Below are positions 20,811-29,176 of a DNA stretch of 39,418 bases, piece after piece. Each line of letters begins with the position of its first letter. The stretch's first letter is position 1. Source of the DNA: Alphaproteobacteria bacterium (GTDB taxonomy: Bacteria; Pseudomonadota; Alphaproteobacteria; Bin95); contig JAPORR010000036.1 in assembly GCA_026710105.1 (NCBI GenBank), positions 1-39,418 of the forward strand. The letters are read 5' to 3'. The notes beneath the pieces were generated by a model. The model saw only the letters and a program-made list of their open reading frames with translations. It made no database searches and was not told the origin of the DNA. Position numbers and translations under genes: made by a program.

Positions 20811-21596
20811 TCAGTCATCATAGCTGTGTCCCGCGCGCAAGCCTTCGCGCACCCGCGTGGCTAGCTCCAGGAAAGCCGTGCTTTCGCGTATGTCGAGCGG
20901 GCGCTCCGCCGGCATAGGGCTTTCGATTATGTCGATAATTCGCCCCGGCCTCGGGCTCATCACGATAATCTTTGTCGAGAGGTAGACCGCCTCTGGAATC
21001 GAATGGGTAACAAAACAGATCGTCTTGCCGGTGCGAGCATGAAGAGCAAGCAATTGTTCGTTCAGATGGTCCCGGACGATTTCGTCGAGCGCACCGAAGG
21101 GCTCGTCCATCAACAACAGGTCCGCATCGAAAGCGAGCGCGCGTGCAATCGAAGCCCGTTGCTGCATGCCCCCCGAAAGTTGCCAGGGAAACATACGGCC
21201 GAAGTCGCCGAGGCCAACAAGGTCGAGGACACGCCGGACCCGCTCCGCCCGCTCATGCGCAGGATAGCCCATGACCTCCAGAGGTAGGCGTACGTTCTTC
21301 TCGATAGTGCGCCAAGGATACAGTCCGGCCGCTTGGAATACATAGCCATAGGTACGGTTTAACCGCGCTTCCCGCGGTGTCATTCCGTTGACGGAGATAG
21401 TGCCACCTGTCGGCTGCTGAAGATCGGCGATCACGCGCAACAGTGTCGTCTTCCCGCAACCCGAAGGCCCGATGAAGCTGACGAACTCGCCCGGCGCCAC
21501 CTGAAGATCGATCTGCGACAGCGCGTGAACAGGCCCATCCCTGGTCTCGAAGACCAAGTCGAGCGAAGATGAGACGATCGCGCCCGCGCGATTCAT
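20811..21596 (-). CDS. ABC transporter ATP-binding protein
   Basis: The 261-residue cytoplasmic ATPase energises the importer. All nucleotide-binding motifs are intact: Walker A GPSGCGKTT (about residues 43-51), the Q loop in YVFQAAGLYPWRT, the signature LSGGMQQR, Walker B LLMDEPFGALD, and the H loop in CFVTHSIPEAVYLS. The sequence fits the nitrate/sulfonate/taurine (SsuB/TauB) class, which pairs with NMT1-like binding proteins. It lies 61 bases after the dihydropyrimidinase gene on the same strand, joining enzyme and transport parts of one operon. Confidence 0.95.
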   Translation of the reverse strand: MNRAGAIVSSSLDLVFETRDGPVHALSQIDLQVAPGEFVSFIGPSGCGKTTLLRVIADLQQPTGGTISVNGMTPREARLNRTYGYVFQAAGLYPWRTIEKNVRLPLEVMGYPAHERAERVRRVLDLVGLGDFGRMFPWQLSGGMQQRASIARALAFDADLLLMDEPFGALDEIVRDHLNEQLLALHARTGKTICFVTHSIPEAVYLSTKIIVMSPRPGRIIDIIESPMPAERPLDIRESTAFLELATRVREGLRAGHSYDD

Positions 21597-21657
21597 CGAA
21601 AACCGCCGTTCCAGATGCCGCGAAACGCACGCATGGGCGCTCTGGCGTCGGGCGTGC

Positions 21658-23118
21658 TCAAACTCCGCTCGGGATGTTGAGTGGATCGCGCTGGACTTTG
21701 CGCGGTGCAGTCAGTGCTTTCCAGCGGGCAAGGGCCTCATGGACGGCAGGGAACGCCCGCCGCCGCACGAATCGCCCGCGCCCGGGACGAGGTTGCGAGT
21801 TCTTGCCGTATTCCCAGATCACTTCGCCACGACTCAAGGTATAGCGCGCCTGGGCCGAGACTTCGATACCCTCGAAGACATTGTAGTCGATGATCGACTT
21901 CTGGGCGGTGGCGGAGATCGTCTTCTTGATCTTCGGGTCCCAGACCACGACATCGGCGTCTGCCCCTTCGACAAGCGCCCCCTTCTTCGGATAGAGGTTC
22001 AATATCTTGGCAATGTTGGTGGACGTGACTGCCACGAACTCGTTGGGGGTGAGCCGCCCGGTTTCGACACCCTTGGTCCAGAGCACTGGCAATCTGTCCT
22101 CAAGGCCTCCTGTCCCATTGGGGATCATTGGGAAGCCAGCCAGCCCCATGCGTTTCTGGTCCGTTGTGAAGGCGGCATGGTCGGTGGCCACCACCTGCAG
22201 GGACCCTGCTGCTAGCCCGTTCCAGAGTCCATCTTGATGCGCCTTGCCGCGGAAAGGGGGCGACATGACACGCTGCGCGGCATAGTTCCAGTCCTGGTCG
22301 AAATACTCCGACTCATCGAGCGTGAGATGCTGGATCAGAGGTTCGCCATAGACCCGCATGCCCTTCTGGCGCGCACGCCGGATAGCCTCATGCGCCTGTT
22401 CGCAGGAAACATGCACGATGTAGAGCGGCACACCCGCCGCATCGGCGATCATGATCGCGCGGTTTGCGGCCTCACCTTCCACCTCCGGCGGGCGCGAATA
22501 GGCATGCCCCTCGGGCCCGGTAAGGCCCTCCTCCATGTATTTCTCCTGGAGCGCCGCCACGATGTCGCCGTTTTCCGCATGAACCAGCGGCATCGCCCCA
22601 AGCGCAGCGCAACGACGGAAGGAAGCGAACATCTCGTCGTCCTCGATCATCAGCGCACCCTTGTAGGCCATGAAGTGCTTGAAGGTGTTGATGCCACGCT
22701 TCACGACCTCAGCCATCTCGTCGTGAATCTGCTCATTCCAGTCCACAATCGCGCAGTGATAGCCGATATCGACGCAAATCTGGTCCTTGGATTTGGCGTC
22801 CCAGGCATCGACGGCGCTAAGCAGCGAGCCGTCCTCGCCGGGCAACACGAAATCGACCAGCATGGTCGTTCCGCCGGTCGCCGCCGCCCAGGTGCCGGAT
22901 TCGAAGGTCTCAGCGGCGGTCGTGCCCATGAACGGCATTTCCAGATGCGTGTGCGGATCGATGCCGCCGGGGATGACATACGCCTCCGATGCGTCGACGA
23001 CCTCATCGCCGACCAGGTTCTCGCCGATGGCGGCGATCTTCTCGCCCTCGACCAGAACATCGGCTTTCCAGGTCCGATCGGCTGTAAGGATGGTGCCGCC
23101 CTTGATGACTTTGCTCAT
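21658..23118 (-). CDS. hydA: Dihydropyrimidinase/D-hydantoinase
   Basis: This enzyme opens dihydrouracil, dihydrothymine or 5-substituted hydantoins to N-carbamoyl amino acids. The 486-residue protein carries the full binuclear metal site of the family: His56 and His58 in DPHTHLEM, the carboxylated lysine 153 in FMAYKGA, later histidines in PLVHAENGD and YIVHVSCEQ, and the aspartate of VVATDHAAF. The C-terminal tail RPGRGRFVRRRAF is typical of dihydropyrimidinases. GGAGG lies seven bases before the ATG. It is directly followed by the ABC importer and preceded by the carbamoyl hydrolase, so product and next enzyme are encoded together. Dihydropyrimidine versus hydantoin preference cannot be told apart here. 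Confidence 0.95.
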   Translation of the reverse strand: MSKVIKGGTILTADRTWKADVLVEGEKIAAIGENLVGDEVVDASEAYVIPGGIDPHTHLEMPFMGTTAAETFESGTWAAATGGTTMLVDFVLPGEDGSLLSAVDAWDAKSKDQICVDIGYHCAIVDWNEQIHDEMAEVVKRGINTFKHFMAYKGALMIEDDEMFASFRRCAALGAMPLVHAENGDIVAALQEKYMEEGLTGPEGHAYSRPPEVEGEAANRAIMIADAAGVPLYIVHVSCEQAHEAIRRARQKGMRVYGEPLIQHLTLDESEYFDQDWNYAAQRVMSPPFRGKAHQDGLWNGLAAGSLQVVATDHAAFTTDQKRMGLAGFPMIPNGTGGLEDRLPVLWTKGVETGRLTPNEFVAVTSTNIAKILNLYPKKGALVEGADADVVVWDPKIKKTISATAQKSIIDYNVFEGIEVSAQARYTLSRGEVIWEYGKNSQPRPGRGRFVRRRAFPAVHEALARWKALTAPRKVQRDPLNIPSGV

Positions 23119-23185
23119 TAGAGGCCTCCACTAGATCTCGTTTCCCGAGCGACACACCGCTGGGACTTGCCTGCAGGCGCCCGCC

Positions 23186-24436
23186 TCAGTCCAGAAGTTC
23201 CGCAGTTTCCACCACGGCATGAAACAGCACGTCGCAGCCTCGGGCGGCCCATTCCGGCGTGATCTCCTCGGCTTCGTTGTGGCTCAACCCGTCGACGCAG
23301 GGACACATCACCATCGCCGCCGGCGCAACTTCATTGATCCAGCAGGCGTCGTGGCCAGCACCCGAGACGATATCCATATGGGAATAGCCGAGCCGCTCAG
23401 CCGCGGCGCGGACAGTCGTGACACAGCCATTGTGGAATTCGGGTGGGTCGAAGCTGCCAACGATCTCGGTCTCGATCTCGCAGCCCAGGGCTTCGCAGAT
23501 CGCAGGCGCCTTCTCCGTGACCTCGGTTACCATAGCCTCCAGCGTTTTCAGGACATGACTGCGAAAGTCGATGGTGCAGACGACCCGGCCGGGAATGATG
23601 TTACGGGAGTTCGGATAGACGTTGATATGCCCGATGGCGCCGACAGCATTGGGCTGATGTTTCATCGCCGTCTCGTGGACCAGTTCAGTGATCTGAGCCA
23701 GTCCACGCCCGGCATTGCGGCGCATCCGCATAGGCGTGGAGCCGGTGTGGCTCTCCTTGCCGGTGATCCGGCATTCGACCCAGCGCAGTCCCTGGCCGTG
23801 AGTAACGACGCCGACATCGCAGGCCTCGGCCTCCAGGATCGGGCCCTGTTCGATATGCAATTCGAAATAGGCGTGCATTTTGCGCGCCCCGACCTCTTCC
23901 TCGCCGCGCCAGCCTATGCGCTCGAGTTCATCTTCGAAGCGCTTGCCTTCGGCATCTGTCAAGCCGTAAGCCCAGTCTTCCTTATGGACGCCGGCGAAGA
24001 CGCCCGAAGCCAGCATGGGCGGTGCATAGCGGGTCCCTTCCTCATTGGTCCAGTTGACGACTGCGATCGGGTGCTTTGTCCTGATGTCCAGGTCGTTGAG
24101 GGTCCGCACAATCTCGAGCCCACCGAGCACGCCCAGCACGCCATCATATTTGCCGCCGGTTGGTTGCGTATCGAGGTGGCTGCCGACAAAGACCGGCAAT
24201 GCGTCCGGATCGGTCCCGGCTCGTGTCGCGAACATGTTGCCCATCCGGTCCAACCCCATCTCGCAGCCTGCCGCTTCGCACCACTGCTGAAACAACGCAC
24301 GGCCTTCGGCGTCCTCGTCCGTCAGGGTCTGGCGATTGTTGCCGCCGGCCACACCGGGACCAATCTTCGCCATTTCCATCAGGCTGTCCCAGAGCCGCTT
24401 GCCGTCAATCTTGAGGTTCTCTCCGGGTGCGGGCAT
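23186..24436 (-). CDS. Zn-dependent N-carbamoyl-amino-acid / beta-ureidopropionate hydrolase (M20 family)
   Basis: This 416-residue M20-family amidohydrolase removes the carbamoyl group from N-carbamoyl-amino acids or N-carbamoyl-beta-alanine, the product of the neighbouring dihydropyrimidinase. Visible metal and catalytic motifs are GSHLDTQPTGGKYDGVLG, NWTNEEGTRYAPPM, FELHIEQGPILE, the substrate-side GKESHTGSTPM, and the C-terminal GAGHDACW and GLSHNEAE. I start at the ATG at 24436 (MPAPGENL). The 58 upstream residues in the track lie in non-conserved sequence before the family begins. It follows the LLM gene by 112 bases. Allantoate amidohydrolase is a close relative and an alternative, but the hydA neighbour favours carbamoyl substrates. 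Confidence 0.92.
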   Translation of the reverse strand: MPAPGENLKIDGKRLWDSLMEMAKIGPGVAGGNNRQTLTDEDAEGRALFQQWCEAAGCEMGLDRMGNMFATRAGTDPDALPVFVGSHLDTQPTGGKYDGVLGVLGGLEIVRTLNDLDIRTKHPIAVVNWTNEEGTRYAPPMLASGVFAGVHKEDWAYGLTDAEGKRFEDELERIGWRGEEEVGARKMHAYFELHIEQGPILEAEACDVGVVTHGQGLRWVECRITGKESHTGSTPMRMRRNAGRGLAQITELVHETAMKHQPNAVGAIGHINVYPNSRNIIPGRVVCTIDFRSHVLKTLEAMVTEVTEKAPAICEALGCEIETEIVGSFDPPEFHNGCVTTVRAAAERLGYSHMDIVSGAGHDACWINEVAPAAMVMCPCVDGLSHNEAEEITPEWAARGCDVLFHAVVETAELLD

Positions 24437-24548
24437 AGGGGTCTCACTCTCTGGGTCGCATGGCGAACCGGACGCTACCAAGGTCCTTGAGCCGGTCAAG
24501 CGTAAAGTCAGCTCAGACAAGGGGCGACGAAAGCCGGTTGTCGCGCGC

Positions 24549-25550
24549 TCACCGGAGTCTCGGAATGATCGACCTGCCGTATTCGGCGATAATTTTTTCT
24601 TCGTCCCCATTGTCGAGATAGATGTTGAATTGGGTGATGCCTGCCGCCCGTAGCTCCTCCAGCTTGGCGATGTGCTCTTCCGGCGTGCCGAGCACGCTGA
24701 ACCCGTCGATCACATCATCGGTTATGAAATCGAGGAACGTATTGTCACTCTGCCCATGTTTCAGATAGTCGTAACCTCTGCGGCCTTCTATGTAGGCTGT
24801 CAGCGAGGGCGGGATGTCCTTGCGGCCGGTGCCGTATCTCTCGACGATATCCGCCACATGATTGCCGACCATTGCCGGGAACCAGCGCGTGGCCTCCCGG
24901 CAGGTTTCTCGGTCACCGAAATAGGCAGGCGCAGCGGACATGATACGGTAAGTCGACATGTCCCGCCCCGCTTCCCTGCCGGCAGCAATCGCCCGGTCAG
25001 CGAGCCATTTGCAAATAGAAGGCTCGGCAATCTGGAGAATGAGGCCGTCGCCGACGCGGCCTGCCGAGTTCAGGGCCTTGGGGCCGTAAGCAGCGACCCA
25101 GACCGGGAGGTCGTAGCCTGTTGCCCAGGGGAACTGGATCGGATTCGGTACATTGCCATACTGCACTTCTTCGCCGCGCACGAGAGTGCGGACGACATGG
25201 ATGAATTCCTCCATCCGCGCCAGCGAGGACGGCTTGTTGCCCATGACCCTGACGGCGCTATCGCCGCGGCCCACACCGATTTCGAAGCGATTGTCCGACT
25301 GCAATGCCAGTGAGCCAAAGAGCGAAGCGGCCGCCGACCAGTCGCGCGTGTTGGGGTTGGTGACACAAGGGCCGAAACGCAGGTTCCGGGTGTGCTCCAT
25401 GCACATCGCCATCGCCGGATAGCTCTCACGCCAGAGGATATGGCTATCGTAGAACCAGCAATATGCGAAGCCCGCGTCCTCGGCCTGTTGCACCAGCCTG
25501 CGTGCCTGATCGGGTTGCACGAATCCCTTGAAGGTGATGCCGAATTCCAT
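24549..25550 (-). CDS. LLM-class (luciferase-like) flavin-dependent oxidoreductase
   Basis: The 333-residue protein is a luciferase-like TIM barrel that would use FMN or F420. It has MEFGITFKGFVQPDQARRLV at the start, AEDAGFAYCWFYDSHILW, the flavin-site region RFEIGVGRGDSAVRVMG, PVWVAAYGPKALNSAGRVGDG, and FSVLGTPEEHIAKLEELRAAGI near the C-terminus. AGGAGG lies close to the ATG. It is the first gene of the operon that continues into the carbamoyl hydrolase, hydA and the ABC importer. From memory, LLM proteins of this type recur beside hydA in other proteobacteria, but I could not check this. A redox step on the pyrimidine or hydantoin ring, or on the released product, is inference. Confidence 0.88.
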   Translation of the reverse strand: MEFGITFKGFVQPDQARRLVQQAEDAGFAYCWFYDSHILWRESYPAMAMCMEHTRNLRFGPCVTNPNTRDWSAAASLFGSLALQSDNRFEIGVGRGDSAVRVMGNKPSSLARMEEFIHVVRTLVRGEEVQYGNVPNPIQFPWATGYDLPVWVAAYGPKALNSAGRVGDGLILQIAEPSICKWLADRAIAAGREAGRDMSTYRIMSAAPAYFGDRETCREATRWFPAMVGNHVADIVERYGTGRKDIPPSLTAYIEGRRGYDYLKHGQSDNTFLDFITDDVIDGFSVLGTPEEHIAKLEELRAAGITQFNIYLDNGDEEKIIAEYGRSIIPRLR

Positions 25551-25608
25551 GTCTTCCTCCTGAGCGGGTTTGCGGTCTGTGCCCCTGGCCGGCCGGGACG
25601 TTAGTGTA

Positions 25609-25702
25609 TTGGCGATTTGTCCGCCAAGCGGTCAACCGCATGTGGCGCAAGCGCAAAAGTTGGACAAGTGTAAATTCCTGGGTCTATTTTCTGGGACTTG
25701 TC
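25609..25702. promoter_or_regulatory. Candidate operator repeats in the LLM/FAD-oxidase divergent region
   Basis: The 239-base divergent gap contains TTGGCG-N7-CGCCAA (25609-25627) and a GACAAGT (25663-25669)/ACTTGTC (25696-25702) inverted pair. TTGTC-type half-sites occur three times, and the second pair flanks the best promoter. This is a plausible regulator-binding region, but no regulator gene lies nearby. Confidence 0.35.
25660..25688 (+). promoter_or_regulatory. Candidate promoter for the FAD oxidoreductase
   Basis: TTGGAC and TCTATT are separated by exactly 17 bases, about 100 bases before the predicted start of the FAD-dependent gene. The -35 box overlaps the GACAAGT half-site, so binding there would affect transcription. 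Confidence 0.4.
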
Positions 25703-25789
25703 TTCGAGTGCCAGCCTCAATGGTCCCGAAATGCCGGGCGCCCCCCGGTGCTTCTGGTGGGGGGCGACCGCATGACAGGGAGGCCGCTC

Positions 25790-27073
25790 ATGCAGAGAGC
25801 CCTCAAGACCGATCCCTTCTGGTGGGAAGCTGCGCCGCGTCCCGATCCGGAGCCGGAAGACCTACCGGCGCGCGCCGATGTGGTAATTGTCGGCGCCGGC
25901 TTCACGGGATTGAGTGCCGCGCTCACGCTGGCGCGGGCCGGTCAGCGCGTCGTGGTGCTGGAAAAGGACAGGCCAGGTGAGGGGGCCTCGAGCCGCAATG
26001 GGGGCATAGCCAGCGGCAATCTCCGCCGTAATTTCGGTAGCATGATCCACGCCTGGGGGCTGGAGCGCGCGAAGGCCGTGGAAGCCGAAGGGCAGGCCGC
26101 GCGCGCTGACCTCGCGCGCTTCATCGAAGACGAGAACATCGACTGCGACTGGAAGCTAACGGGGCGCTTCACCGGCGCGATGCGGCCGAAGCATTACGAG
26201 GCCCTGGCCTCGGAATGCGCACTGCTGAATCGCCATCTGGGCGGCGAGGTCTGGATGGCGTCAAAGGCGGAGCAGCATGCAGAAATCGGCTCGGACCTCT
26301 ATCACGGCGGCATGGTGCGCGAGGATATTGGGGGGCTACATCCGGGCAAATTCCACCAAGGTATACTCGACCGGGTGCTCGCAGCCGGTGTTGCCCTCCA
26401 TGCGCGCACGCCTGTCCTGACCGTCGAGGACGACAGCAGCCTGAAGCGCGTCCGCACTGACCGGGGCAGCATCGCTGCCCCACATGTCATCGTGGCGACC
26501 AACGGCTATACTGGCCGGGCAACGCCCTGGCTTCGGCGGCGCATCGTGCCGATCCCGAGCCAAATCATCGCCACTGATCCGATCCCCCAGGACATGCTCG
26601 ACCGGCTTATGCCGAAGCGCCGGATGCTTAGCGAAACGCGCAACCTCTACCATTATTTCCGTCCGGCGCCCGACGACAGCCGGATCGTGTTCGGCGGCAG
26701 AGCGGGCGCGCTCACCGAAAACGAGTCCCGCAAAGCCGCGCGACTCGGCGCGGGGCTGGCGCAAATCTTCCCGGAGCTCGCCGGCATCGGCATGACCCAT
26801 TGCTGGTTCGGCTATACAGGCTTTACCTTCGACTTCATGCCGAAGCTGGTGGTGCATAACGGCGTCCATTACGCCGCTGGGTTCTGCGGTTCGGGGGTGG
26901 TCTGGGCGCGGTGGCTCGGCATCAAAGCGGCGCAAGGCATCGCCGGCAACCACCCGCCGGAAACGGTCTTCGCTGCCGGCGACTTCGCCACCCGCCCGCT
27001 CTATTACGGCCGCCCTTGGTTCCTGCCATTGATGGTCGGCTGGTACGAATTCAAGGACCGGACCGGGCTTTAG
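25790..27073 (+). CDS. FAD-dependent oxidoreductase, DAO family (amine/amino-acid oxidase, PuuB/OrdL-like)
   Basis: This flavoprotein, about 427 residues, oxidises an amine or amino acid. The dinucleotide-binding motif VVIVGAGFTGLSAALTLARAG lies near the N-terminus, followed by LEKDRPGEGASSRNGG, which recalls gamma-glutamylputrescine oxidase PuuB. The C-terminal FAD-binding part is GVHYAAGFCGSGVVWARWLG. I choose the ATG at 25790 because GGGAGG lies six bases upstream; ATG 25772 is a second option, and the longer track start at 25604 crosses the promoter region. It is divergent from the LLM/hydA operon. Converting an amine released by that pathway is possible but unproven; other glycine- or sarcosine-oxidase-like substrates fit as well. 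Confidence 0.88.
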   Translation: MQRALKTDPFWWEAAPRPDPEPEDLPARADVVIVGAGFTGLSAALTLARAGQRVVVLEKDRPGEGASSRNGGIASGNLRRNFGSMIHAWGLERAKAVEAEGQAARADLARFIEDENIDCDWKLTGRFTGAMRPKHYEALASECALLNRHLGGEVWMASKAEQHAEIGSDLYHGGMVREDIGGLHPGKFHQGILDRVLAAGVALHARTPVLTVEDDSSLKRVRTDRGSIAAPHVIVATNGYTGRATPWLRRRIVPIPSQIIATDPIPQDMLDRLMPKRRMLSETRNLYHYFRPAPDDSRIVFGGRAGALTENESRKAARLGAGLAQIFPELAGIGMTHCWFGYTGFTFDFMPKLVVHNGVHYAAGFCGSGVVWARWLGIKAAQGIAGNHPPETVFAAGDFATRPLYYGRPWFLPLMVGWYEFKDRTGL

Positions 27074-27083
27074 CCGTCGGGAT

Positions 27084-27707
27084 TCAGACCTCCTGTGCCT
27101 TGAGGCCGCGTTGGACGGCGGGGCGGGCGGTCATGGTGTCGAACCAGCGCTTAACATTGGGGAAGCGGTCGAAATCCAGGTCGATCCATTCGTAACGGCA
27201 GGCCCAGGGATAGACGGCGATATCGGCGATGGAATAGTCGTCGCAAATGAAGCCGCGCGCCGCCAGCCGCCTGTCCATCACGCCGTAGAGTCGGTAAGTC
27301 TCTTGCGTATAGCGCTCGATGCCGTAGGACACCTCCACCTTGGCGGCACGGCGGAAATGGTGTGCTTGACCCTGCATCGGCCCGACGCCGCCCATCTGCC
27401 ACATCAGCCATTGCAGCACCTCGTAGCGCCGGCGCGGCTCTGTGGGCCATAGCTGGCTGCCTGTCTTCTCGGCGAGATAGATCAGGATAGCACCGCTCTC
27501 GAAAAGCGAGATCGGCGCGCCGCCGGGCCCGTCGAGGTCGATAATCGCCGGGATGCGATTGTTCGGGCTGATCTTCAGGAAGTCGGGATGGAACTGCTCG
27601 TCCTTGCTGATGTTCACCGGGTGCCACTGATATTCCAGCCCCAGCTCCTCCAGCATGATCGAGATCTTGCGCCCATTGGACGTGTTCCAGCTATGGAGAT
27701 GAATCAT
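27084..27707 (-). CDS. Glutathione S-transferase, YfcG/Nu-class-like
   Basis: The 207-residue protein has the thioredoxin-like N-terminal domain (MIHLHSWNTSNGRKISIMLEE) with the cis-proline NNRIPAIID, the glutathione-anchoring ESGAILIYLAEKTG, and an all-helical C-terminal domain including YSIADIAVYPW. The Thr-Ser-Asn near the N-terminus and the overall pattern resemble YfcG, a GST-like disulfide-bond oxidoreductase. It ends ten bases from the convergent FAD oxidoreductase and lies 39 bases downstream of the Ldh2-type gene, with which it may be co-transcribed. Conjugation versus disulfide reduction is undecided. Confidence 0.92.
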   Translation of the reverse strand: MIHLHSWNTSNGRKISIMLEELGLEYQWHPVNISKDEQFHPDFLKISPNNRIPAIIDLDGPGGAPISLFESGAILIYLAEKTGSQLWPTEPRRRYEVLQWLMWQMGGVGPMQGQAHHFRRAAKVEVSYGIERYTQETYRLYGVMDRRLAARGFICDDYSIADIAVYPWACRYEWIDLDFDRFPNVKRWFDTMTARPAVQRGLKAQEV

Positions 27708-27746
27708 TTGGCCCGGTTCCTTCGATCTTGCATGCGCCCGCGGACC

Positions 27747-28853
27747 TTACGCGCCCGTCGCGTCATTGGCGAGCAGGGCGTCGATGCGGACGGAGGCGAG
27801 TCCCGTCATGCGGACGGAGGCGACAATGGCGTTCCAGGCGTCATCGGAAAGCGGCAGGCCGTTTGCGCGGCGTTCAGAGGCGGTCATCCGCTCCGGGTCG
27901 CCGGGCACCAGCACCGGTTTGTCTGGATCCGCAGGCTCTGCCGAGAGCAGCCACGCGATATAGTCTTCCACGGCTCGCGCAAAGGCCTCGCCTGGGCCAA
28001 AGGCGTCCGGTGCGGCGTAAAGCGAGAACATGCCGTTGGCAAAAGGCTTGTCCGTCGGTCCGCAGACGCCGTTGCCGGTAAGGGCACCGCCCAGCAATTC
28101 GCACATCAAGGCGAGGCCTGAGCCTTTGTGCTGACCCATCGCGCGGATGGCCCCCTTGCCGTTGCGGCATTGCGGCGGCGCATCGGGGCCGGCTGAACCG
28201 TAGAGTGCCGCGGGATCGTTCGTGTACCGGCCCTCGCCGTCGATCAGTGCCTCTTCCGGTACCGGCTTGCCGCCCTTCGCCGCGACCAGCACCTTGCCTT
28301 CCGCCACCACCGAGGTAGCGAAGTCCAGCACCAGCGGGTCATGGCCCTCGCGCGGCACGGCCACGCAGAAGGGCGCGGTGGAAAAGCGACGTTCGCGAGC
28401 ACCGTGAGGGGCGACAAGTATGCTGCCGCGCGCATTGACAAAATGGACCGAGACCAGCCCTTCAGCGGCCGCCATGGCGGCCCATTCACCGATGCGCCCG
28501 AGATGGCCGGTATTGCGCAGTGCCACCACGCCGACGCCGCCCATGCGCGCCTTGTCAACACCGCAACGGACGGCCTGTGGGCCGATGGTCTGGCCGAAAC
28601 CGAGCTTGCCGTCGAGCACCGCCATGGCCCCCATATCCGACACAATCTCGACTTTTTGGTCGGCTACGACGCGGCCGTCGCTCAGCATCTCCAGATAGCG
28701 CGGTACGCGCACGATACCGTGACTGTCATGGCCGGCGAGATTGGCGGACACCAGCGAGACGGCGATGCGCGCGCCCTCGGCAACAGAACAGCCCGCCGCT
28801 GTGAAGGCTTCGCCGACCAGAGACTCAGCTGTATTGACCAGTATGCGGCGCAC
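27747..28853 (-). CDS. Malate/L-lactate dehydrogenase family (Ldh2/YlbC-type) oxidoreductase
   Basis: This 368-residue NAD(P)-dependent enzyme belongs to the Ldh2 family, which reduces or oxidises 2-keto/2-hydroxy acids (malate, ureidoglycolate, sulfolactate and others) with a fold distinct from classical lactate dehydrogenases. Seen are NLAGHDSHGIVRVPRYLEML near the N-terminus with the family's catalytic histidine, VVALRNTGHLGRIGEWAAMAA, PLVLDFATSVVAEGKV, and GQHKGSGLALMCELLGG. The track begins at the GTG at 28859, which touches the AGGAGG; the next in-frame GTG at 28853 has a proper five-base spacing and is my choice. The substrate is unknown. Confidence 0.88.
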   Translation of the reverse strand: MRRILVNTAESLVGEAFTAAGCSVAEGARIAVSLVSANLAGHDSHGIVRVPRYLEMLSDGRVVADQKVEIVSDMGAMAVLDGKLGFGQTIGPQAVRCGVDKARMGGVGVVALRNTGHLGRIGEWAAMAAAEGLVSVHFVNARGSILVAPHGARERRFSTAPFCVAVPREGHDPLVLDFATSVVAEGKVLVAAKGGKPVPEEALIDGEGRYTNDPAALYGSAGPDAPPQCRNGKGAIRAMGQHKGSGLALMCELLGGALTGNGVCGPTDKPFANGMFSLYAAPDAFGPGEAFARAVEDYIAWLLSAEPADPDKPVLVPGDPERMTASERRANGLPLSDDAWNAIVASVRMTGLASVRIDALLANDATGA

Positions 28854-29020
28854 CAGCACCTCCTCAGAGTTTCAAGCTCATTGAGCCTTGCAAAACCGTT
28901 CGAACGACCGTGATTTCCGCTGATATGAGCTGATTTTGGGGTAGAAGCGGGGTCGGGTTTCGGAGTCGCTCTGTGGTATCTTGGGTTTGCGAGCCACAAG
29001 CGACCAAGGAGACAACCCCG

Positions 29021-29176
29021 ATGACCCTGGGCGCGAAGCTATCCAATTTCTGGCATCGGTTTCAAGGGGAGCTGTTCCCGTCGCTGGCGGAGGAGGTGGG
29101 TCCCCTGCTCGGGACGCACCGCCGTTTTGTAGCAGCGCTGCACAACGCTCTCAGTGGGTCACTCTCCAAGCAATAA
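29021..29176 (+). pseudogene. Truncated transposase (DUF772/IS5- or IS1182-like) remnant
   Basis: The ATG at 29021, with AAGGAG upstream, opens MTLGAKLSNFWHRFQGELFP followed by SLAEEVGPLLGTHRRFVAAL. This is the N-terminal start typical of a DDE transposase group as I recall it. The similarity stops after about 40 residues, and the frame ends ten codons later at TAA, so more than 90% of a normal transposase is missing. The break falls at about 29141, just outside the 3' end of the MATE-clan gene. The 160 bases before the ATG probably include the element's left end; no second inverted repeat was found. It is a non-functional scar of insertion and deletion. The exact IS family is uncertain. Confidence 0.65.

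Noticed and set aside
23219-24490. 423-residue plus-strand ORF opposite the carbamoyl hydrolase
   Set aside because: Long antisense frames are expected in GC-rich DNA; the minus strand carries all M20 metal motifs, and this frame has no recognisable family.
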